From: JACDAS01 sp046262415
GTDB taxonomy: Bacteria > Actinomycetota > Thermoleophilia > Gaiellales > Gaiellaceae
Direction: 5' to 3'
Assembly (NCBI GenBank): GCA_046262415.1
Contig: JBHEMU010000091.1
Location: forward strand, 1 to 32,799
Length of the DNA: 32,799 nucleotides
Shown: positions 1 to 7,735 of the stretch, in pieces
How positions within the stretch are numbered: the first letter of the stretch is position 1
Layout of the letters: every line of letters starts with the position of its first letter
The notes under the pieces: model-generated
What the model was told of the DNA's origin: nothing
Seen by the model: the letters and a program-made list of their open reading frames with translations, nothing else
The model's database searches: none
Translations under genes and position numbers: made by a program

Positions 1-1171
1 GGCCCCCGACCTCCGTGTCGTCGAGCGCCTGTGCGAGCCGGTCGAGCGCCTCGCCGCGTGTCTGTCCGTGCGCGATCAGCTTCGCGATCATCGGGTCGTA
101 GCCGACACCGACCTCGTCGCCTTCCTCGACGCCGGCGTCGACCCGGATCCCGGCCGGCAGCCGCAGCCGCTCGACCCGTCCTGCCTGGGGCAGGAACGAT
201 CGCGGATCCTCCGCGTAGAGCCGCACCTCGATCGCATGCCCGCGCGGCGCGACGGCGGGGCGAACCGCCTCGCCGCGGGCGACCCGGAGCTGCTCGGCGA
301 CGAGGTCGAGTCCGGTCACCTCCTCCGTCACCGGGTGCTCGACCTGGATCCTGCCGTTCAGCTCGAGGAAGAAGAACTCGCGGCCGTCCAGCATGAACTC
401 GGCGGTACCGAGGCTGCGGTAGCCGATCGCGCCGGCGAATGCGACGGCGGCGGCGCTCATCCGGGCGCGGAGGTCGGGGTCGAGCGCGGGGGAGGGGCTC
501 TCCTCGAGCACCTTCTGATGCCGCCGCTGGATCGAGCACTCGCGTTCGCCGAGCGAGACCACGGTGCCGTCTGCATCCGCGAGCAGCTGGAGCTCGACGT
601 GGCGGGGACGCTCGACGAAGCGCTCGCAGAACACGCGGTCGTCCCCGAACGCGGCGGCCGCCTCGCGGCGGGCGGCGGCGAGGGCGTCCTCGAGCTCGCC
701 CGGGTGACGGACGACGCGCATGCCGCGACCGCCGCCGCCGCCGGCGGCCTTGACGATGAGGGGGAAGCCAACCTCCGCCGGCTCGCCGCTCGGCGCGACC
801 GGCACGCCCGCCTCGCGGGCGATCCGCTTCGCCTCGAGCTTGTCGCCGCCTGCGCGGAGCGCGGCCGCGGGGGGCCCTAGCCAGACGAGGCCGGCTTCCT
901 CCACCACCGCCGCGAAGTCCGCGTTCTCGGCGAGGAACCCGTAGCCGGGATGAATCGCGTCGGCGCCGCTTCGGCGCGCCGCCCGCACGTGCTCGGCCGC
1001 GTCCAGATAGCTCGCGATCGCCACGGTCTCGTCCGCGGACCTCGCGTGCAGCGAGCCGCCGTCGTCGGGAGCCGCGACCGCGACCGTCCCGATGCCCTCG
1101 TGCCGGCAGGTGCGGAAGACCCGGACGGCGATCTCGCCGCGGTTCGCTACGAGGAGCTTCCGGATCTCCAC
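1..1171 (-). CDS. Biotin carboxylase subunit of an acyl-CoA carboxylase, probably methylcrotonyl-CoA carboxylase alpha (3' end outside window)
   Basis: This is the ATP-dependent carboxylation half of a biotin acyl-CoA carboxylase: it loads CO2 from bicarbonate onto biotin. About 390 N-terminal residues are visible. The protein opens with EIRKLLVANRGEIAVRV, the usual biotin carboxylase start. The glycine-rich ATP loop KAAGGGGGRGMRVV follows, then GERECSIQRRHQKVLEE and the active-site stretch ELNGRIQVEHPVTEE. Most relatives have EMNTRLQVEH, so Thr is replaced by Gly here. Whether a biotinyl domain is fused at the C terminus cannot be seen. The GTG start at 1171 lies inside the end of the MFS gene (25-base overlap). 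With the carboxyltransferase at 3755-5314 and the hydratase at 2283-3041, the best guess is leucine degradation (LiuD/MccA). Propionyl- or geranyl-CoA carboxylase are alternatives. Confidence 0.9.
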   Translation of the reverse strand, partial: MEIRKLLVANRGEIAVRVFRTCRHEGIGTVAVAAPDDGGSLHARSADETVAIASYLDAAEHVRAARRSGADAIHPGYGFLAENADFAAVVEEAGLVWLGPPAAALRAGGDKLEAKRIAREAGVPVAPSGEPAEVGFPLIVKAAGGGGGRGMRVVRHPGELEDALAAARREAAAAFGDDRVFCERFVERPRHVELQLLADADGTVVSLGERECSIQRRHQKVLEESPSPALDPDLRARMSAAAVAFAGAIGYRSLGTAEFMLDGREFFFLELNGRIQVEHPVTEEVTGLDLVAEQLRVARGEAVRPAVAPRGHAIEVRLYAEDPRSFLPQAGRVERLRLPAGIRVDAGVEEGDEVGVGYDPMIAKLIAHGQTRGEALDRLAQALDDTEVGG

Positions 1172-2286
1172 AGCGCCGCAAGCGTAAGCAGACAGGCGCC
1201 GCTCAGCAGGAGGTAGGGCACCGCGTCCGACGTGAGGTCTGCGAGACTGCCGCCCCCGGAGGAGCCGAGCGCCTGACCCGGTGCCCAGGCGAGGTTCATC
1301 AGGGCGAAGGCGAAGCCGTAGTCGAGACCGCGCGCCTCGGCCACGTCGGTCAGCCGCGACATCGCCGGCGCCCAGAAGCTGCCGAAGGCCACTCCGCCGG
1401 CGACGACGAGCGGCGCGAGCAGGAGCCTGTGGTCGGGCCACGGCAGGAGGGCGGTGACGACGGCCGCTCCGGCGCAGGCGCCCATCAGGGGCAACCTGCG
1501 CCCGCGCCGGTCGGAGAACGCGCCGAGCACCGGGCTGGCGACGGCCTCGAGCGCTGCGGCGGTGAGGTAGACGACGCCGATCGCGACCGCCCCGTAGCCC
1601 AGGTCGGCGAGGCGGAGCGGCGCGAGCACGGACAGCGTCCCGAACAGCAGGGCCGGCAGGGTCACCAGCCAGATCGCACCCGCGACGGCCCGGTCGCCCA
1701 CGGCCCGCGCGAAGAGGCGCAGCGATTGTCCCTCGACGCGCGCGGGCGGCTCGGTCGCGGCGGCCCACGCCGCCAGTGCCAGCCCAACCGCGCCGACCGC
1801 GCCGAAGACGACTCCCGTGCCGGCGATCGACCCGAGGCCCCCGAGCACAGGCCCGAAGAGCGCGCCCACGATCGCAGCCGCCATCGCGCTTCCGATCAGC
1901 TGGCCGCGCCGCCCGGAAGGGCTCGCCGAGACGAGCCAGGCGAGTGCCGCCGTCCACGCGGACGCGCTCGCGAACCCCTGCACGAAGCGGGCGCCGTCGA
2001 GCACCCAGATCGAGTCGGCGAGGCCGAACGCGAGCGTCGTCCCCGACATCAGCACGAGCCCCGCGATCGCGGTCGGCCGGGGCCCGAGGCGGGCGGTCGC
2101 GATGCCCGCGGGGATGCCGCCGACGAGGGCGCCGGCGGGGTACGCCGCCTGGAGCACGCCCGCCCCGACCTTGGAGAGCTCGAAGCGGTCGACGTAGTGC
2201 GGCAGCAGCGGCGTCAGCGCCGCGAAGAACATCGTGTCCAGGAAGACGATCGCCCCGGCGAGCAGGAGCAGCGGGCGCCGGCTCAA
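1147..2286 (-). CDS. MFS transporter, about 12 membrane segments
   Basis: A 379-residue integral membrane protein of the major facilitator superfamily, about the family's normal size. It starts with a charged N terminus (MSRRP) and a first membrane segment ending in PLLPHYVDRF. The loop between segments 2 and 3 carries a GxxxARLGPRP motif, a relaxed form of the MFS signature. Long Ala/Gly/Leu-rich segments continue to the C terminus. Its ATG overlaps the stop of the enoyl-CoA hydratase gene by 4 bases (ATGA), and its own end overlaps the biotin carboxylase start. All three should therefore be cotranslated. Placement between two leucine-degradation genes suggests uptake or efflux of a branched-chain acid, but the substrate is not readable from sequence. 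Confidence 0.85.
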   Translation of the reverse strand: MSRRPLLLLAGAIVFLDTMFFAALTPLLPHYVDRFELSKVGAGVLQAAYPAGALVGGIPAGIATARLGPRPTAIAGLVLMSGTTLAFGLADSIWVLDGARFVQGFASASAWTAALAWLVSASPSGRRGQLIGSAMAAAIVGALFGPVLGGLGSIAGTGVVFGAVGAVGLALAAWAAATEPPARVEGQSLRLFARAVGDRAVAGAIWLVTLPALLFGTLSVLAPLRLADLGYGAVAIGVVYLTAAALEAVASPVLGAFSDRRGRRLPLMGACAGAAVVTALLPWPDHRLLLAPLVVAGGVAFGSFWAPAMSRLTDVAEARGLDYGFAFALMNLAWAPGQALGSSGGGSLADLTSDAVPYLLLSGACLLTLAALWRSGSSS

Positions 2287-3041
2287 ACGCGCCAGTTGGG
2301 CGGGCGCTTCTCGAGGAAGGCCCGCAGACCCTCCTGGCCCTCCGCGCTCGTCCGCCGCTCGGCGATCCTGCGTGCGGTCCCCGCCGCCTCGAGGGGGCGA
2401 CGGGCGAGCTCCTTGGCCGCCCGGGCCGCCTCCGGCCCCGCCGACAGAAGCTCGGCGATCACGCTCTCGACGGCGCCGTCGAGGTCGGCGGACACCTCGT
2501 GAACGAGACCGATCCGCAGCGCGGTCTCCGCGCCGAACCGCTCGCCCGTGACGAAGTAGCGCCGCGCCGCGCCGGGGCCGATCTTCGCGAGCGCGAACGG
2601 CGAGATCACGGCCGGCACGATGCCGAGCTTCACCTCGGAGAACGCGAACGCGGCTCCGGGCTCGGCGACGGCGACATCAGCGCAGGCGACGAGCCCGCAG
2701 CCGCCGCCGAGCGCGTGCCCCTGGACGCGTGCGATCACCGGAGCAGGGCAGCCGTCGATCGCGTCCAGCATCCGGCGCAGCAGCAGCGCGTCCTCGACGT
2801 TCTCCTCGTAGGACAGCTCGGCAGACGATCGCATCCACTCGACGTCGGCGCCTGCGCAGAAGCTCGCTCCCTCACCGGCCAGCAGGACGGCCCGCGCGTC
2901 GCCGACCTCGGCGAAGGCCCCGGTCAGCTCCGCGATCAGCGCCGCGTCGAACGCATTTCGTCGCTCCGGCCGCGCGAGCGTGACGCGCAGCACGGCGCCG
3001 TCTCGATCGACCCGGAGTGCGCCGCGGACTCTCTCGTGCAC
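2283..3041 (-). CDS. Enoyl-CoA hydratase/isomerase family, probably methylglutaconyl-CoA hydratase
   Basis: A 252-residue crotonase-fold protein. The CoA-binding segment is SFCAGADVEWM, the oxyanion-hole region is HALGGGCGL, and the catalytic region is AFSEVKLGIVPAVISPF. The Glu in FSEVKLG matches the second crotonase glutamate. The first glutamate is replaced by Gly in GGGCGL, which also occurs in bacterial LiuC-type methylglutaconyl-CoA hydratases. PAVISPFALAKIG and ARRYFVTGERF are likewise typical of that group. The reaction would be hydration of 3-methylglutaconyl-CoA to HMG-CoA, directly after methylcrotonyl-CoA carboxylase. The GTG start at 3041 has no Shine-Dalgarno but a TAGAGT box six bases upstream, suggesting a leaderless message. 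It is the first gene of a three-gene operon. Confidence 0.85.
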   Translation of the reverse strand: MHERVRGALRVDRDGAVLRVTLARPERRNAFDAALIAELTGAFAEVGDARAVLLAGEGASFCAGADVEWMRSSAELSYEENVEDALLLRRMLDAIDGCPAPVIARVQGHALGGGCGLVACADVAVAEPGAAFAFSEVKLGIVPAVISPFALAKIGPGAARRYFVTGERFGAETALRIGLVHEVSADLDGAVESVIAELLSAGPEAARAAKELARRPLEAAGTARRIAERRTSAEGQEGLRAFLEKRPPNWRV

Positions 3042-3047
3042 GGCGGA

Positions 3048-3053
3048 ACTCTA
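3048..3053 (-). promoter_or_regulatory. Candidate -10 box (TAGAGT) for a leaderless hydratase mRNA
   Basis: Read on the minus strand, TAGAGT is followed by six bases and then the GTG start of the hydratase gene. Actinobacterial leaderless genes typically show a TANNNT box at this distance. No convincing -35 was seen. Confidence 0.4.
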
Positions 3054-3076
3054 AGAGCGCAGGTGCCGGCGTGAGT

Positions 3077-3108
3077 ACCGGGACCCGCCCCCGTGGGCGG
3101 GTCCCGGT
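3077..3108 (-). terminator. Strong GC-rich terminator hairpin after the collagen-like gene
   Basis: A perfect 14-bp inverted repeat (arms 3077-3090 and 3095-3108) closes on a 4-base CCGT loop, 7 bases after the collagen-like gene's stop. No U-tract follows, as is common for GC-rich actinobacterial terminators. It separates the collagen-like gene from the hydratase operon downstream. Confidence 0.75.
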
Positions 3109-3115
3109 CGCTCGC

Positions 3116-3703
3116 TCAGCAGAAGACGGCCACGAAGAACGATTTATCCGTGAGCGTTCCGGCGCTGTTCAGGGTGAACACCCGAACCCCGGCGGCGATG
3201 GCCGTCCGCTGGGCGATCGAGATCTCGCCGGTCGTGAGACCGGTGGTCGGCCCACCGAGCGTTGCCTGGTAGCTGCAGGCCGTCACGTCTTGGCTGAAGA
3301 TGACCTGGTAGTCGCCGACGCCGATCTTGAGGGCGGACACGGCTCCCTTGTTGCGCACGAGCGTGCCGGTGGCGTCGACCGAGGCCCAGAGCGCCGTGGC
3401 CGGGGCTCCCGCCGGACCTGCGGGGCCCGCGGGTCCTGCCGGCCCGGCAGGTCCGGCGGGGCCCCTCGGCCCTGCGAAACCGCGCAGACCACGGGGGCCA
3501 CGGAAGCCACGCGGGCCCCGCGCGCCAGGATGGCCAGGATGGGTGGTCGAGGTCGGGCCTGCCTTGGTCGACGGGCTTGCCTTCGCGGTCGGGCCGGCGA
3601 CCGACACGGCCGCTCCTCCGGTTCCCCCGAGGGCGACGAGAAGGGCGACCATCGCGACGAACATCGCCGGGGAGGGCAGGTACCGCTTGAGATGTCTCTT
3701 CAT
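3116..3703 (-). CDS. Secreted or membrane-anchored collagen-like (Gly-X-Y) protein
   Basis: A 195-residue exported protein. A basic N terminus (KRHLKRY) precedes the hydrophobic segment MFVAMVALLVALGG, a signal peptide or anchor. A Pro/Thr/Ser/Lys spacer follows, then 15 consecutive Gly-X-Y triplets. The first triplets are Arg-rich (GPR, GFR, GLR) and the later ones mostly GPA. A roughly 90-residue C-terminal domain ends in FFVAVFC. It contains only two cysteines (in TACSY and at the last residue), which could form a disulfide. The start at 3703 is preferred over the ATG at 3709: an AAAGGAG ribosome site (3711-3717) lies 7 bases from 3703 but only 1 base from 3709. No sortase motif is present. 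The triplets probably form a trimeric stalk; the ligand is unknown. Confidence 0.85.
   Translation of the reverse strand: MKRHLKRYLPSPAMFVAMVALLVALGGTGGAAVSVAGPTAKASPSTKAGPTSTTHPGHPGARGPRGFRGPRGLRGFAGPRGPAGPAGPAGPAGPAGPAGAPATALWASVDATGTLVRNKGAVSALKIGVGDYQVIFSQDVTACSYQATLGGPTTGLTTGEISIAQRTAIAAGVRVFTLNSAGTLTDKSFFVAVFC
3401..3535 (-). repeat. Gly-X-Y collagen-like triplet repeat region
   Basis: Fifteen uninterrupted Gly-X-Y codon triplets inside the collagen-like gene. The six GPA units give a nearly periodic 9-base DNA repeat, which makes the tract prone to length change. Confidence 0.9.
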
Positions 3704-3754
3704 GCGCATGCTCCTTTGCCGATGTGGGTGACGAGCCAGGAGCTGACGATCTTT

Positions 3755-5314
3755 TCACATGCGGAAGACGCCAAAGGTCGTCGGCGGGATCGGTCCGTTC
3801 AGCGCCGCCGAGATCCCGAGGGAGAGCACGCGGCGGGTGTCGAGCGGGTCGATGATCCCGTCGTCCCAGAGCCGAGCCGTCGAGTAGTACGGGTTCCCCT
3901 CGGCCTCGTACTTGGCGCGGATCGCGTCGGGGTCGGCGTCGCCGACCATCGTCAGCACCGTCGCCGCCTGGTCGCCTCCCATCACCGAGATGCGGGCGTT
4001 CGGCCACATCCAGAGCTGGCGGGGCGAGTAGGCCCGACCGCACATGCCGTAGTTGCCGGCTCCGAACGACCCGCCGACCACGACCGTGAACTTCGGCACC
4101 TCCGCGCAGGCGACGGCCATCACCAGCTTCGCTCCGTCGCGGGCGATCCCGCCCGCCTCGTACTCCTTGCCGACCATGAAGCCGGTGATGTTCTGGAGGA
4201 ACACGAGCGGGATCCGACGCGCGCACGCGAGCTCGACGAAGTGCGCGCCCTTCTGCGCCGACTCGGCGAAGAGCACCCCGTTGTTGGCCAGGATCGCCAC
4301 CGGGTAGCCCTCGAGCCGCGCGAAGCCGGTGACGAGCGTCTCGCCGTAGAGCGGCTTGAACTCGTGGAAGCGGCTGCCGTCGACGATCCGGGCGATCAGC
4401 TCGCGCGGGTCGACGTGGTGGCGGAAGTCCTCCGGGATCAGTCCGTAGAGCTCGCCCGGATCGGCGGCCGGGGGCTCCGGCTCGGCCGTGTCCCACGGCG
4501 GCTCGGAGCGGCGGTGCAGGTGCGAGACGATCGAGCGGCAGATCGCGAGCGCGTGCTCGTCGCCCGTCGCGTAGTGGTCTGCGACGCCCGACTGCCGCGT
4601 GTGGACGTCGGCGCCGCCGAGCTCCTCCGCGGTCACGTCCTGGCCGGTCGCCGCCTTCACGAGCGGCGGGCCGCCGATGAAGATCGTCCCTGTCCCCTTC
4701 ACGATCACCGTCTCGTCGCTCATCGCGGGGACGTAGGCGCCGCCGGCCGTGCACGAGCCCATCACGACGGCGATCTGCGGGATCCCCTGCGCCGACATGC
4801 GGGCCTGGTTGAAGAAGATCCGGCCGAAGTGGTCCCGGTCCGGGAAGACCTCCGCCTGAAGCGGGAGGAACGCTCCGCCGGAGTCGACGAGGTAGATGCA
4901 GGGAAGCCGGTTCTGCTCGGCGATCTCCTGGGCGCGCAGGTGCTTCTTCACCGTGAGGGGGAAGTACGTGCCGCCCTTGACGGTGGCGTCGTTGGCGACG
5001 ATCACGCACTCCTGGCCCTCGACGACGCCGACGCCGGTGACGATGCCGGCGGCTGGCGCCTGCCCCTCGTAGACCTCCCAGGCCGCCAGGGCCGACAGCT
5101 CCAGGAACGAGGTCGAGGGGTCGACCAACCGGTCGATCCGGTCCCTGGCGGTGAGCTTTCCCCGCGACCGGTGCCGCTCGGTCGCGCGCTCACCCCCGCC
5201 GAGGGCGACGAGGGCCGTGCGCTCGCGCAGCTCCGCGACGAGCTCCTCCATCAGCAGGCGCCGCCGCTCGAACACCTCGTCGGCGCGCTCGATCTGCGAC
5301 GTCAGCACGGCCAC
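3755..5314 (-). CDS. Acyl-CoA carboxylase carboxyltransferase subunit, probably methylcrotonyl-CoA carboxylase beta
   Basis: A 519-residue carboxyltransferase that moves the carboxyl group from biotin to an acyl-CoA. It has the two crotonase-like halves of this family. The N-terminal half shows SRGKLTARDRIDRLVDP, YLVDSGGAFLPLQ and VMGSCTAGGAYVPAMSDE. The C-terminal half shows FLQNITGFMVGKEYE, VVGGSFGAGNYGMCGRAY and WPNARISVMGGDQAA. Length and these motifs match methylcrotonyl-CoA carboxylase beta (LiuB/MccB) better than propionyl-CoA carboxylase. It is the partner of the biotin carboxylase at the window start and acts in leucine and isovalerate degradation. The GTG at 5314 lacks a Shine-Dalgarno but has TACCCT eight bases upstream. 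A second in-frame GTG lies at 5308. Confidence 0.92.
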   Translation of the reverse strand: MAVLTSQIERADEVFERRRLLMEELVAELRERTALVALGGGERATERHRSRGKLTARDRIDRLVDPSTSFLELSALAAWEVYEGQAPAAGIVTGVGVVEGQECVIVANDATVKGGTYFPLTVKKHLRAQEIAEQNRLPCIYLVDSGGAFLPLQAEVFPDRDHFGRIFFNQARMSAQGIPQIAVVMGSCTAGGAYVPAMSDETVIVKGTGTIFIGGPPLVKAATGQDVTAEELGGADVHTRQSGVADHYATGDEHALAICRSIVSHLHRRSEPPWDTAEPEPPAADPGELYGLIPEDFRHHVDPRELIARIVDGSRFHEFKPLYGETLVTGFARLEGYPVAILANNGVLFAESAQKGAHFVELACARRIPLVFLQNITGFMVGKEYEAGGIARDGAKLVMAVACAEVPKFTVVVGGSFGAGNYGMCGRAYSPRQLWMWPNARISVMGGDQAATVLTMVGDADPDAIRAKYEAEGNPYYSTARLWDDGIIDPLDTRRVLSLGISAALNGPIPPTTFGVFRM

Positions 5315-5322
5315 GGCCGTTG

Positions 5323-5328
5323 AGGGTA
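5323..5328 (-). promoter_or_regulatory. Candidate -10 box (TACCCT) for the carboxyltransferase gene
   Basis: TACCCT on the minus strand lies 8 bases before the GTG start. It fits the TANNNT leaderless pattern seen at other starts in this window. No clear -35 was seen. Confidence 0.3.
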
Positions 5329-5387
5329 GACGATCGCGTGGTCGAATCCGGGCTCGGCGCGCCCTCTCCGGCGAGCCGCGTCGCTCT

Positions 5388-6323
5388 CTAGTTCGGCCGG
5401 CAGCTCTTGTCGGAGAAGCTCGCGGCCTGCTCCTCGTTCGCGATCTTGTCCTTGGCCGGGTCGTACTTGCCGACCGACTTCGCCGTCCACATGATGTCGG
5501 GCAGGGCGCCCGGGCCGACCATCGTCGCGCGGTACTTCGTGCCCTTCCCCGACGGCCGCGAGCCGTGCGGGCCCATCCCGTAACAGAAGATTCCGCTTGG
5601 CTTGTGCGTGACGAAGCTGTTCTCGCGCCGCCAGCCCCTCCCGTACTCCGAGTTGAACGTGTCCAGGTAGATGAGCACGCCGTACTTGTCGAGCGGCGCT
5701 CCGTAGGACGTCGTCCGGAAGCCGTGCATCGGCCGGCCCCGATACGTGACCGAGCCGTAGAAGTGGTCGAACTGGCCCCCGTACGACCAGTCGCTCTTCA
5801 TCGTCAGCACCGGTAGCTCACCGCTCCAGTGAGAGAGGCGGATCTCCCAGACGGCCAGGTCGCGCGGGGCCTTGAGTCCGTAGTTCGGGAGCGCGCGCTG
5901 CCACGCCTGCACAGCCCACCACGACCCGTCGCGGGCGGTGCAGCCCGTCACGAACCAGTCGAGCTTCGGACCCGTGTACTTCCGGCAGGCGTTGACGAAG
6001 GTGCCCTTGACCACCTCCGTGCGGATCCGCCCCGTCGTGCCCATGTACTGGAGCTTGAAGCTCTCCTGGTCACGGGCGGTGGTCGGCGCGACCGCGTTCT
6101 CCGCCCCCCAGGCGATCACGCGCCTCCCGCCGGCGACGCTCCTGTAGGTGAGGAGCGCGACGTTCTCCTTGTTTACCTGGAGCTTCAGGGTCGCGGCCGT
6201 CGGGCGGCGCGCCGCCCGGTCGATCAGGTTCGAGGCCATGCTCGTCGCAGGCAGCGCCAGCCCCGCCGCCACGGCGGCGAGGAGGAATCCGCAGAACGCT
6301 GTCCCTCTGGCTGGTCCCCTCAA
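5388..6323 (-). CDS. Secreted protein of unknown function
   Basis: A 311-residue protein with a Sec-type signal peptide: a hydrophobic core FLLAAVAAGLALPA followed by an AxA-like site in TSMASN. The mature part is rich in Trp, Tyr and Gly. It includes VTGCTARDGSWWAVQAWQR, SHWSGELPVLTMKSDWSYGG and a Cys-containing GIFCYGMGPHG, suggesting a compact extracellular beta-rich domain with disulfides. I do not recognise the family. The best start is the TTG at 6323: an in-frame stop lies three codons upstream, and later starts would remove the signal peptide. AGGGAG lies unusually close (one base) to this TTG. It shares an intergenic region with the divergent molybdenum hydroxylase operon. Confidence 0.7.
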   Translation of the reverse strand: MRGPARGTAFCGFLLAAVAAGLALPATSMASNLIDRAARRPTAATLKLQVNKENVALLTYRSVAGGRRVIAWGAENAVAPTTARDQESFKLQYMGTTGRIRTEVVKGTFVNACRKYTGPKLDWFVTGCTARDGSWWAVQAWQRALPNYGLKAPRDLAVWEIRLSHWSGELPVLTMKSDWSYGGQFDHFYGSVTYRGRPMHGFRTTSYGAPLDKYGVLIYLDTFNSEYGRGWRRENSFVTHKPSGIFCYGMGPHGSRPSGKGTKYRATMVGPGALPDIMWTAKSVGKYDPAKDKIANEEQAASFSDKSCRPN

Positions 6324-6445
6324 GCTCCCTCACTCCCTCTGCGCGGACTCCCGCCCGCTCACAATGACACCTTCACGCCTTTTCGACAAGACCCTAGCGC
6401 CGGAACCTGACGAAAGCTCTCCGAGCGTGTCGCCGTCCGGGTCGC

Positions 6446-6451
6446 TATAAC
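6446..6451 (+). promoter_or_regulatory. Candidate -10 box (TATAAC) for the molybdenum hydroxylase operon
   Basis: TATAAC lies 10 bases before the ATG of the FAD-subunit gene. A transcript starting about 7 bases downstream of it would have almost no leader. The -35 region is not convincing. It would drive the run of overlapping genes to at least 15884. Confidence 0.4.
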
Positions 6452-6461
6452 CGGCCCGGCG

Positions 6462-7274
6462 ATGCTGCTGAAGCCGGTCCGCTACGTCCGCCCCGCGACG
6501 GTCGAGGCGGCGGTGGCCTCGCTCGGCGAGGACGAGAACGCGCGGGCCCTCGCCGGAGGCCAGACGCTGCTCAACGTGATGAAGCTGCGCGCCGCCGCGC
6601 CGGACGTCCTCGTCGACCTGGCCGGGATCGCGGAGCTCCGGACGATCGGTCGCGGGGAGGCGGGCGAGCTCGTCCTCGGCGCGACGGTCACCTACGCCGA
6701 CGTGATCGCCTCGGCCGACGTGCACCAGGCGCGTCCCGTGCTCGCCCGGGTCTGCGGCCAGATCGCCGACGTCCAGGTGCGAAACCTGGGCACCGTCGGG
6801 GGGAACGTCTGTGCGAGCGATCCGACCAACCACCTGCCTCCGCTCATGGTCTCCCTCGGCGCGTCGATGACGATCGCCGGCCCGGAGGGCGAGCGCACCG
6901 TGCCGGCTGAGGATTTCTTCCTCGGCGTCTACTTCACGGCGGTCAGCCCCGGGGAGCTCCTCACCGCGGTCAGGATCCCGCCCGCCACCGGCGGCGACGG
7001 CTTCGCGTCCGTCACGATCGGCCGGGAGGGAACCTGCATCGTCAACGCGGCCGCGAGCGTGGACGGCGGTGGGCCCAAGGTCGCACTCGGCTGCGTGGCC
7101 GCGGTTCCCGAGCTCGTGCGCCCGACCGCGACGGACGAGGAGGAGGTGCGGGAGGCCGTCCGCGCTGCCGGGCTCGACCCTCCCTCGGATGTCCACGCCT
7201 CGGCCGAGTACCGCCGGCATCTCGCCGAGGTGCTGGCCGTACGCGCGGTGCGTGAGGCGGTCACCGCACGGTGA
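6462..7274 (+). CDS. Molybdenum hydroxylase FAD-binding (medium) subunit, CoxM-like
   Basis: A 270-residue FAD subunit of the xanthine oxidase/CO dehydrogenase family. It takes electrons from the iron-sulfur subunit and passes them to an acceptor. The two FAD loops are visible: ALAGGQTLLN near residue 30 and GTVGGNVCASDPTNH near residue 110. The length is near the usual 280-290. Its TGA overlaps the GTG of the small subunit by 4 bases, and the M-S-L gene order is that of coxMSL operons. Substrate specificity is not set by this subunit. Confidence 0.92.
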   Translation: MLLKPVRYVRPATVEAAVASLGEDENARALAGGQTLLNVMKLRAAAPDVLVDLAGIAELRTIGRGEAGELVLGATVTYADVIASADVHQARPVLARVCGQIADVQVRNLGTVGGNVCASDPTNHLPPLMVSLGASMTIAGPEGERTVPAEDFFLGVYFTAVSPGELLTAVRIPPATGGDGFASVTIGREGTCIVNAAASVDGGGPKVALGCVAAVPELVRPTATDEEEVREAVRAAGLDPPSDVHASAEYRRHLAEVLAVRAVREAVTAR

Positions 7275-7735
7275 TCGCCGTCACCGTCAACGGCGAGACG
7301 TTCGAGCGCGAGGTCGAGCCGCGGCGGCTGCTCGTCCACCTCATCCGCGACGACCTCGAGCTCACGGGCACGCACGTCGGCTGCGACACCGGCAACTGCG
7401 GCGCCTGCAGCGTCATCCTCGACGGACGCCTGGTCAAGAGCTGCATGGTGCTCGCGGTGCAGGCGGCAGGGTCGACGATCGAGACGGTGGAGGGTCTCGC
7501 GGCCGGAGACGAGCTTCACCCCCTGCAGGAGGCCTTCAGCGCCCATCACGCGCTGCAGTGCGGCTACTGCACACCGGGGATGCTGATGAGCGCCAAGTAC
7601 CTGCTCGACCACAACCCCGAGCCGACCGAGAACGAGATCCGCCGGGCGCTCCAGGGCAACATCTGCCGCTGCACCGGCTACGTGAACATCGTCGCCGCGG
7701 TCGCGGCGGCGGCGCGGGGCGAGCTGGCGCGATGA
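7271..7735 (+). CDS. Molybdenum hydroxylase 2Fe-2S (small) subunit, CoxS-like
   Basis: A 154-residue protein with two [2Fe-2S] clusters that wires the molybdenum centre to FAD. The N-terminal ferredoxin domain has CDTGNCGACSVILDG plus a later SC cysteine. The C-terminal helical domain has CGYCTPGM and GNICRCTGYVNI. All eight expected cysteines are present. The start is GTG at 7271 in a GTGA overlap with the FAD subunit. The end overlaps the large-subunit ATG in ATGA, so the subunits should be made in step. Confidence 0.95.
   Translation: MIAVTVNGETFEREVEPRRLLVHLIRDDLELTGTHVGCDTGNCGACSVILDGRLVKSCMVLAVQAAGSTIETVEGLAAGDELHPLQEAFSAHHALQCGYCTPGMLMSAKYLLDHNPEPTENEIRRALQGNICRCTGYVNIVAAVAAAARGELAR

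Noticed and set aside
68..880. Long plus-strand open frame opposite the biotin carboxylase gene
   Set aside because: It is the antisense shadow of a gene with clear family motifs; high GC keeps opposite frames free of stops.
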